Assembly: GCA_963926275.1 (NCBI GenBank)
Contig: CAWUWP010000001.1
Coordinates: 1-20,887 of the forward strand
DNA length: 20,887 nt
Reading direction: 5' to 3'
DNA from: UBA1858 sp963926275
GTDB lineage: Bacteria; Pseudomonadota; Gammaproteobacteria; UBA4575
This document shows, one piece after another, positions 15,064 through 20,887 of this stretch. The notes beneath the pieces are model-generated. The model saw only the letters and a program-made list of their open reading frames with translations, did no database searches and was not told where the DNA came from. The position numbers were made by a program, and so were the translations under genes. Each line of letters begins with the position of its first letter. Positions within the stretch are counted from its first letter, which is position 1.

Positions 15064-16095
15064 TTATCGCCACCTAGCCTTATCCATGACTCGTACTGCA
15101 CTTGCATTAAGCTCACCTAACTTGGATAAATTTAATGTGTCAGCTTTGAATGGCCCCCAGTCCTCAAGTGTTTTGTTTAGCTTCAAACCATCAATGACGG
15201 GAAATTCTAGGTTAACGTCACCATACCAAGCTTGTGATTTTTCGGTGAAAAGGAAAGCAATTAGCTTGTTAGCAAGCTCAACATGCTTAGCATGCTGGGT
15301 GATACCTATGCCGCTAATGTTGACGTGAGCTCCGCGGCCATTTTGATTTGGCCAAAATAATTTAACTTTGGCTGCTGCTGCTTGATCTTGTTCGTTACCA
15401 TTAATCATGTTGGCTAAATAATAAGAATTCACCAATGCGATATCACACTGTCCAGCAGCAACAGCTTTAACTTGATCGCGGTCACCGCCTTGGGGTTTGC
15501 GTGCTAAATTAGTTGCAAAATCATTTGCCCAAGATTGAGCATTTTCAATGCCATGGTGGGCAATTAATGAAGCGACTAAAGATTGATTATAAATATTGTT
15601 AGATGATCGAACGCAGATGCGATTTTTCCATAGAGGGTCTGCCAAATTTTCATAGCTAGAAAGTTCAGAGACGTTCACACGTCCGTCGGCGTATACAATT
15701 GATCGAACACGAATGGAAAGTCCCATCCAAAAGCCATCTGTATCACGATATTGTTCTGGCGCTAACTGAAAGACAGAGTCATCGCTAATTTTTTGTAATA
15801 AGCCAGCATCTTTAGCGCGATATAAGCGACCAGCATCGGTGGTAATAAACACATCGGCGGGAGAGTTTTTGCCCTCATTGCTGAGCCGCTGAATTAGCGT
15901 ATCGGCTTTGCTAGTCACCAGATTGACCGTTACATTATGTTGTTTGGCAAACTGGTCAAGTAATGGTTTGATGTAAGCCTCTTTGCGTGCTGAATACACG
16001 TTGAGTTCTTCTTGCGACTCTTGTTGGGCATTTGCAAGTTGTGCGAGTACACAGCAAAGTGTAATGTAAAGTATTGATTTAATATGAAGTTTCAT
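15064..16095 (-). CDS. fbpA: Periplasmic ferric-iron-binding protein
   Basis: A 343-residue solute-binding protein of the FbpA/FutA/IdiA type. A signal peptide of about 23 residues ends at ANA-QQ. The mature N terminus begins with ELNVYSARKE, matching the family's xxVYSxR opening, where the tyrosine is an iron ligand. The adjacent tyrosines in LVNSYYLANM supply the conserved Tyr pair, and the C-terminal SQAWYGDVNLEFPV is a family hallmark. It delivers Fe(III) to the FbpB-FbpC importer encoded just downstream. A dyad resembling a Fur box lies about 60-80 bases upstream, which fits iron-repressed transcription. Confidence 0.93.
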   Translation of the reverse strand: MKLHIKSILYITLCCVLAQLANAQQESQEELNVYSARKEAYIKPLLDQFAKQHNVTVNLVTSKADTLIQRLSNEGKNSPADVFITTDAGRLYRAKDAGLLQKISDDSVFQLAPEQYRDTDGFWMGLSIRVRSIVYADGRVNVSELSSYENLADPLWKNRICVRSSNNIYNQSLVASLIAHHGIENAQSWANDFATNLARKPQGGDRDQVKAVAAGQCDIALVNSYYLANMINGNEQDQAAAAKVKLFWPNQNGRGAHVNISGIGITQHAKHVELANKLIAFLFTEKSQAWYGDVNLEFPVIDGLKLNKTLEDWGPFKADTLNLSKLGELNASAVRVMDKARWR

Positions 16096-16149
16096 AGTTG
16101 CTAATCTTTTTTAAGAGTCATCAAATGTTCTATATTGCCACTGATAATA

Positions 16150-16178
16150 ACACAAATGAGATGTATTCTTATTTGTGT
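16150..16178. promoter_or_regulatory. Candidate Fur operator between fbpA and glnE
   Basis: ACACAAAT (16150-16157) and ATTTGTGT (16171-16178) form an 8+8 dyad around 16164. The central 19 bases, 16155-16173, agree with the classical Fur pattern AATGATAAT-N-ATTATCATT at 13 of 18 positions by eye. It lies 55-83 bases upstream of fbpA, overlapping a possible fbpA promoter (TTGTGT at 16150-16155 read on the minus strand with TATAGA downstream). It is also upstream of divergent glnE. Confidence 0.5.
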
Positions 16179-16249
16179 GTTGGCTTTAATTTAACTCATG
16201 TCACCTCTCAAATAATGCTTAATCACAATAGATCTATGTGTTTTTCCCA

Positions 16250-19066
16250 ATGAGCGTACCAGTCTCCATTGCGGCACAAATACAAACGCGCTGGATGGAA
16301 TTTAAGTCTGGGCAATCTCTTTCTGATGAAGTGATTGAAAAACAACAACTTATTCAGTCTTTTTGGCAGCAAAGCCCTTATTGCGAGCGAGTGTGTCAGT
16401 TATATCCACAGTTACTTGATGGACTGGTTCTGATGAATGTCGAGAGGCTGGCTCCATCAGTCATCACCGGCAAGATTATTGATTCATTCAATCAAATGGA
16501 TGATGAAGTCCAGATCAAACAACACCTGCGTCAAATTCGGCATCAATTGTTATTACAAGTCTGTTGGAAAGATTTGATTCTAAGTGCTGAGGTGTTTGAT
16601 GTATTACAAGAACTTAGTGATATCGCTGATGCCTTTGTGCAAGCGAGTGTCGATTGGATGACGAATACACTAACAGGTAAATACGGCGTTCCTCGAAGTG
16701 ACCAAGGTGAAAAGGTGCATTTTGTGGTGATCGCCATGGGCAAGCTTGGCGGAGGTGAATTAAATTTCTCTTCAGATATTGACGTCATGTTTTGTTACTC
16801 CAACGCTGGAAATACGGATGGCAATCGATCGATCAGCAATCAAGAATTTTTCACCCAGCTAGCACAGGGTGTAATTCGTATCTTATCTGACATGACGGCA
16901 GATGGATTTGTTTATCGTGTGGACTGTCGCTTGCGACCATTTGGTGAGTCAGGTCCGATAGTGGTGAATTTTAATCACGTCGAAGATTATTTGCATACGC
17001 ATGGACGCGAATGGGAGCGTTATGCATTCGTTAAAGCGCGTGTTATCTGCGGCACACAAGAAGATGAAAAACAGTTTAAGAAAATTGTCTCTGCTTTTGT
17101 TTATCGAAAATACATAGATTTTGGAGTGATTAATACGCTGCGTGAAATGAAAGATTTGATTACGCAGCAGATGTTGAAAAAAGGTAATTTAAATAATATT
17201 AAACTAGGTGTGGGCGGGATTCGAGAAATTGAATTTATTGTGCAGTTTTTTCAATTAGTGCATGGCGGTAAAAACCCGCATTTACAAACTCGAAAAATAA
17301 TTAAGGCTCTTTCGGGAATAGAGAAAGAAAATTATTTGGGTAGGAAAGATGCTAGTCAACTATTATTAGCATACCGGTTCTTGAGGAGAGTAGAGAATCG
17401 ACTGCAGATGCATAACGATGAGCAGACACATATGATGCCGGCAGCTAAAGAGCAGCTAAGAGTATTGGCTGAGTCGATGGATTTCATTGGGGTTGATGAA
17501 TTTCAGCAATGTCTGCAGATTCACTTAACTGCTGTGAGTGCAGTATTTAAGCAGATACGTAACGATGATCAAAAGCCAACAGAAGATAACGATGATCATG
17601 TATGGGTTGATCTTTGGAAAAGATTGTCACAGTTAAGTGAGGACGACACTCGCGACGTAGAGACACTTTCTGAGTACAAAGAGTTTTCTCATGTTGCAGA
17701 AAAAATTCAAACGCTATTAAAAAGTGCAGCGTATCGGAATCAAGATAAAGAAAGTCGGCGACGGTTAGACTTGTTTATGCCTCAGTTCTTGCGCGAATTG
17801 AAAAAAGTAGATTCTCCAGCATTGGTGATAGATCGTTTAACGCTTTTGTTACAAAACATATTGCGACGATCAGCGTACCTTGTGTTGCTATATGAAAATA
17901 AAAAAGTACTAAAGCAATTAATTTCGGTGGCGTCTTCTAGCCCCTGGATTGCAAGCCATCTAACGTCGTACCCATTGTTGTTAGATGAGTTGGTGGTGAA
18001 TTCAGAAGATGACTATTGCGCAAGTAAAAAACAAGTGACCCAACAATTTTTAAATGAAATATTGGTGCATGAGCAGCTTGAATATGAAGTGATACTGGAG
18101 AGGGTGCGCTTATTTAAACATGCACGAGAACTGCGTATCGCTTGTGCTGATGTGTCGGATAAGATTTTCATAATGAAAGTCAGTGATCAGTTGAGTTGGA
18201 CGGCCGAAATCATAGTAGATGGCTGTGTGAAATATTTGGAGCGGTCATACGATGCAGGGATGCAAAATAATTTAGCCGTCATCGCATTTGGCAAGTTGGG
18301 CGGATTGGAGTTAAGTTATGGCTCTGACCTTGATCTTGTATACATCGCACAGAATGAAAGGCAGTCAGGTTATCCTGAGGATTCCAAACTACCCTATGTG
18401 GTTAAAATATCTAAGTTTGCCCAACGACTTACCCAAATTTTGACGCTTCAAACGGTGTCTGGAAAGCTGTACGAAGTTGATACAAGGCTAAGACCTGACG
18501 GAGAATCAGGTGTGATCGCTCCCCCATTTTCTTTCGTAGAGAATTACTACCAATCACGTGCATGGACATGGGAGTTACAAGCGTTAGTGCGTGCACGTTG
18601 TGTGGCGGGTTCGTCGATTGTGCGAGAGCAATTTGATAAAATGCGAGAAGACATCATTTGCTCATCTAGAGATGTAAAAAAATTATCAGTAGAAGTGGCT
18701 GATATGCGAGCCAAAATGCTTGAAACCAAAGCCAGTAAATTACCCGGCGTATTTAACCTTAAAAACGACGAAGGAGGTATCACAGATATCGAATTTATGG
18801 TCCAATACGCGGTTCTCGCACATGCTCATAAAGATAAAAGCTTATGTGAGGTTTCAGATAATGTACGTTTGCTGGAACGCCTGGCTGGTGGTGGATTTAT
18901 ATCAAGTTCGATAGCAACCGAATTGACAGATATATATTGTCAGTTTCGTAACATTATGCACCGCATGGCACTGCAGGCGCAAAAACCAGAAGCCGCACAT
19001 GCAGAGTATGAAAGCGAAATAAAAGTAGTAAGAGATTGCTGGAAAAATATTTTAGGCGAACAATAA
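16250..19066 (+). CDS. glnE: Bifunctional glutamine synthetase adenylyltransferase / adenylyl-removing enzyme
   Basis: A 938-residue GlnE (942 if an in-frame GTG at 16238 is used), close to the 946 of E. coli. It attaches AMP to, and removes it from, glutamine synthetase in response to PII. Two nucleotidyltransferase domains are clear: the N-terminal deadenylylase with GKLGGGELNFSSDIDVMF (about 165-180) and the C-terminal adenylylase with GKLGGLELSYGSDLDLVY (about 680-700). Each holds the paired aspartates of the active site and each is followed by VDxRLRPxGESG. I prefer the ATG at 16250 because MSVPVSI... is a more usual opening; neither start has a clear Shine-Dalgarno. ilvE follows after 19 bases, as in Pseudomonas. 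Confidence 0.95.
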   Translation: MSVPVSIAAQIQTRWMEFKSGQSLSDEVIEKQQLIQSFWQQSPYCERVCQLYPQLLDGLVLMNVERLAPSVITGKIIDSFNQMDDEVQIKQHLRQIRHQLLLQVCWKDLILSAEVFDVLQELSDIADAFVQASVDWMTNTLTGKYGVPRSDQGEKVHFVVIAMGKLGGGELNFSSDIDVMFCYSNAGNTDGNRSISNQEFFTQLAQGVIRILSDMTADGFVYRVDCRLRPFGESGPIVVNFNHVEDYLHTHGREWERYAFVKARVICGTQEDEKQFKKIVSAFVYRKYIDFGVINTLREMKDLITQQMLKKGNLNNIKLGVGGIREIEFIVQFFQLVHGGKNPHLQTRKIIKALSGIEKENYLGRKDASQLLLAYRFLRRVENRLQMHNDEQTHMMPAAKEQLRVLAESMDFIGVDEFQQCLQIHLTAVSAVFKQIRNDDQKPTEDNDDHVWVDLWKRLSQLSEDDTRDVETLSEYKEFSHVAEKIQTLLKSAAYRNQDKESRRRLDLFMPQFLRELKKVDSPALVIDRLTLLLQNILRRSAYLVLLYENKKVLKQLISVASSSPWIASHLTSYPLLLDELVVNSEDDYCASKKQVTQQFLNEILVHEQLEYEVILERVRLFKHARELRIACADVSDKIFIMKVSDQLSWTAEIIVDGCVKYLERSYDAGMQNNLAVIAFGKLGGLELSYGSDLDLVYIAQNERQSGYPEDSKLPYVVKISKFAQRLTQILTLQTVSGKLYEVDTRLRPDGESGVIAPPFSFVENYYQSRAWTWELQALVRARCVAGSSIVREQFDKMREDIICSSRDVKKLSVEVADMRAKMLETKASKLPGVFNLKNDEGGITDIEFMVQYAVLAHAHKDKSLCEVSDNVRLLERLAGGGFISSSIATELTDIYCQFRNIMHRMALQAQKPEAAHAEYESEIKVVRDCWKNILGEQ

Positions 19067-19085
19067 AAGGAATAGGAGTCAAGTT

Positions 19086-20009
19086 ATGTCGATGTCTGAT
19101 CGAAATGGAGTTATTTGGCGTGATGGAGAAATGATTGACTGGCGTGAAGCTAGCACTCATGTGCTTACTCACACATTGCATTATGGCGCAGGCGTGTTTG
19201 AAGGTGTGCGTGCCTATGATGGTAAACAGGGAACAGCGATTTTTCGTTTGCAAGACCATACTAAGCGTTTATTGAACTCTGCAAAAATTATTGGCATGAA
19301 AGTGCCGTTTAGCCAGGAACAGTTGAATCAGGCGCAAGTCGATGTGGTGAAAGCAAACGACATGGATTATGGCTATATTCGTCCGATGTGTTTTTATGGG
19401 TCTGAAGGCATGGGGTTGCGTGCTGATAATTTAAAAGTGCATTGCATTATTGCTGCCTGGGAATGGGGAGCCTACATGGGTAAAGAATGCTTGGAGAATG
19501 GTATTCGTGTGAAGACTTCTTCATTTACGCGCCATCATGCTAACGCCACCATGTGTAAAGCAAAAGTTAATGGCCATTACGTCAACTCAATGTTGGCATT
19601 ACAAGAAGCCACTCAAGATGGATATGACGAAGCGCTGCTTCTAGATCCGCAAGGGTTTGTCGCAGAAGGAAGCGGTGAGAATGTGTTTATTGTTCGTGAT
19701 GGTGTCTTATATACGCCTGAGCTAAGTTCTGCGCTAGATGGCATTACGCGTAAAACTATTATTAGTATGGCCGCAGAATTTGGTATTCCAGTAGTGGAGA
19801 AACACATTTCACGTGATGAAGTGTACATTGCCGATGAAGCATTCTTTACCGGAACAGCTGCTGAAGTTACGCCAATTCGCGAACTTGATAATCGCCCAAT
19901 TGGTACGGGTGGACGAGGGCCGATTACAGAAAAACTACAAGCGAAATATTTCAAGATTGTTCATAGTGAAGTGGCTGAGCATGCACATTGGTTGACACCA
20001 GCTTGTTAA
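19086..20009 (+). CDS. ilvE: Branched-chain amino acid aminotransferase
   Basis: A 307-residue fold-type IV PLP aminotransferase, the usual IlvE length. It makes valine, leucine and isoleucine from their 2-oxo acids with glutamate. The PLP lysine is K160 in CKAKVNGHYVNS; HTLHYGAGVFEGVRAY (29-44), YIRPMCFYGSEGMG and EGSGENVFIV are family hallmarks, and the C-terminal FFTGTAAEVTPIRELD is complete. A good AGGAG ribosome-binding site lies 7 bases before the ATG; a second ATG two codons on is possible. It sits in an operon-like run with glnE and hldE, while ilvD, which acts just before it, is elsewhere in the window. Confidence 0.95.
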   Translation: MSMSDRNGVIWRDGEMIDWREASTHVLTHTLHYGAGVFEGVRAYDGKQGTAIFRLQDHTKRLLNSAKIIGMKVPFSQEQLNQAQVDVVKANDMDYGYIRPMCFYGSEGMGLRADNLKVHCIIAAWEWGAYMGKECLENGIRVKTSSFTRHHANATMCKAKVNGHYVNSMLALQEATQDGYDEALLLDPQGFVAEGSGENVFIVRDGVLYTPELSSALDGITRKTIISMAAEFGIPVVEKHISRDEVYIADEAFFTGTAAEVTPIRELDNRPIGTGGRGPITEKLQAKYFKIVHSEVAEHAHWLTPAC

Positions 20010-20036
20010 CTACACACGTCATCCTAGAATAAAAAA

Positions 20037-20887
20037 ATGGATGTTCATGTATTAGTCGTTGGCGATATTATGCTAGATAGATATTGGCATGCCGATGCAA
20101 ATCGCATTTCTCCAGAAGCGCCTGTTCCTGTCGCCAGTATTACTGATACGCATGATCGCGCAGGTGGCGCTGCTAATGTGGCGCAAAATATTAGCTCGCT
20201 AGGTTCGCAAGTGACTTTGGTAGGTGCCATCGGCGATGACCAAGAAGGCGTTGCACTTAAACAAATTTTGCATAAGCAAAATATCAATACCAATCTAGTC
20301 TCTAGTTCTTTGGTGAGAACAACTTCAAAAATTAGAATTGTTAGTCGTAATCAGCAGTTAATACGATTAGATTTTGACGATAAAGCGCATAGTTGTCGCG
20401 CCGATATCGAGCAAGCATTTTTAGCCTGTGTGAAGCAATGTTCTATTGTCATCCTATCTGATTATGGCAAAGGCGTGTTGGCAGAGGTGCAGGCAATAAT
20501 TCAAGCGGCGCAAACGAACAACAAGAAAGTGATTGTTGATCCTAAAGGCACAGATTTTTCTAAATATAAAAATGCATCTGTGATTACGCCTAACTACTCT
20601 GAATTTTGTGCAGTCGTTGGTGAGTGTGATTGTGAGCAAGATATTTATCAGAAGGCGCAAAGCCTGTGTGAGGAAAATAATTTTGAAGCATTATTGATCA
20701 CGCGTAGTGAAAAAGGCATGACGCTAGTCATGCAGGATGGAGCCGTCACCAACTTCCCGGCGCAGATGCGTGAAGTCTATGATGTGACAGGTGCTGGTGA
20801 TACCGTTATCTCCGCGTTCGCAATGAGCTTGGCTGCTGATGGTGATTTTAATCAAGCAGCTCGCGTAGCAAATATAGCTGCAAGTAT
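20037..20887 (+). CDS. hldE: ADP-heptose synthesis kinase HldE (RfaE), N-terminal part; cut by the window end
   Basis: An open frame begins at ATG 20037, 27 bases after ilvE, and runs off the window after 283 codons. It reads MDVHVLVVGDIMLDRYW, RISPEAPVPV, AGGAANVAQN, VDPKGTDFSKY, TPNYSEF and DVTGAGDTV, the ribokinase/PfkB signatures of the HldE kinase domain, including the GAGD anion-hole/catalytic motif. This domain phosphorylates D-glycero-D-manno-heptose 7-phosphate at C1 for lipopolysaccharide inner-core synthesis. Whether the cytidylyltransferase half follows (HldE) or is a separate gene (HldA/HldC) cannot be seen. The Shine-Dalgarno is weak, in an A-rich stretch, which suggests coupling to ilvE. 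LPS heptose synthesis supports a Gram-negative host. Confidence 0.92.
   Translation, partial: MDVHVLVVGDIMLDRYWHADANRISPEAPVPVASITDTHDRAGGAANVAQNISSLGSQVTLVGAIGDDQEGVALKQILHKQNINTNLVSSSLVRTTSKIRIVSRNQQLIRLDFDDKAHSCRADIEQAFLACVKQCSIVILSDYGKGVLAEVQAIIQAAQTNNKKVIVDPKGTDFSKYKNASVITPNYSEFCAVVGECDCEQDIYQKAQSLCEENNFEALLITRSEKGMTLVMQDGAVTNFPAQMREVYDVTGAGDTVISAFAMSLAADGDFNQAARVANIAAS

Noticed and set aside
20045..20660. Minus-strand frames opposite the right-edge gene
   Set aside because: They are antisense shadows of hldE, whose kinase motifs fix the plus-strand frame.
1..20887. Mobile elements, CRISPR arrays, tRNA or rRNA genes
   Set aside because: No transposase or integrase, no regular direct repeats with spacers, and no tRNA- or rRNA-like sequence was found on reading both strands.

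Overview
The window reads as chromosomal DNA of a methylotrophic gammaproteobacterium with moderate to low GC. The gammaproteobacterial reading rests on the glnE-ilvE-hldE order, the PA2778/PA2779-type gene pair and the general look of the proteins. The methylotrophic reading rests on malyl-CoA lyase and serine-glyoxylate aminotransferase side by side, with FolD, 5-formyl-H4F cyclo-ligase and a formylmethanofuran:H4MPT formyltransferase (Ftr/FhcD-like) next to them. I cannot place it to genus. I see no tRNA, rRNA, CRISPR array, insertion sequence or phage gene.

Layout. (1) Positions 1-5217, all on the minus strand, form a C1/serine-cycle island. In transcription order it holds 5-FCL and Ftr-like (overlapping stop/start), an intrinsic terminator, folD (TTG start), a 145-220 bp leader, sgaA and mclA. 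Two hairpins follow mclA, the last with a T tract, and the first codons of a further minus-strand gene may lie at the window edge. (2) ilvD (minus), with a REP-like perfect palindrome behind it. (3) A divergent region with a frameshifted outer-membrane beta-barrel gene. (4) A lexA-dinB operon (plus) whose promoter carries a striking nested dyad of four GTTCTC/GAGAAC half-sites; each side is a GTTC-N7-GTTC box. A strong hairpin terminator follows. (5) Convergent ppa (minus), with a structured 5' leader. (6) A PA2779/PA2778-type secreted protein and peptidase pair (minus). (7) A ferric-iron ABC importer, fbpA-fbpB-fbpC-like (minus), with a candidate Fur dyad upstream. (8) glnE-ilvE-hldE (plus), the last cut by the window end.

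How the genes may work together. Sga and Mcl are two steps of the serine cycle, the glyoxylate-to-glycine and malyl-CoA cleavage steps. FolD, 5-FCL and Ftr-like act on folate or methanopterin C1 carriers. The most interesting possibility is that the Ftr-like protein and 5-FCL, which are translationally coupled, work as a pair: an N5-formyl carrier is made and then closed to the methenyl form that FolD reduces to supply the serine cycle. This is inference; the ordinary alternative is a dispersed fhcD beside a housekeeping 5-FCL. The second notable item is the lexA-dinB unit: an alphaproteobacterial-style SOS box, doubled in inverted orientation, next to a LexA with a matching alphaproteobacteria-like recognition helix.
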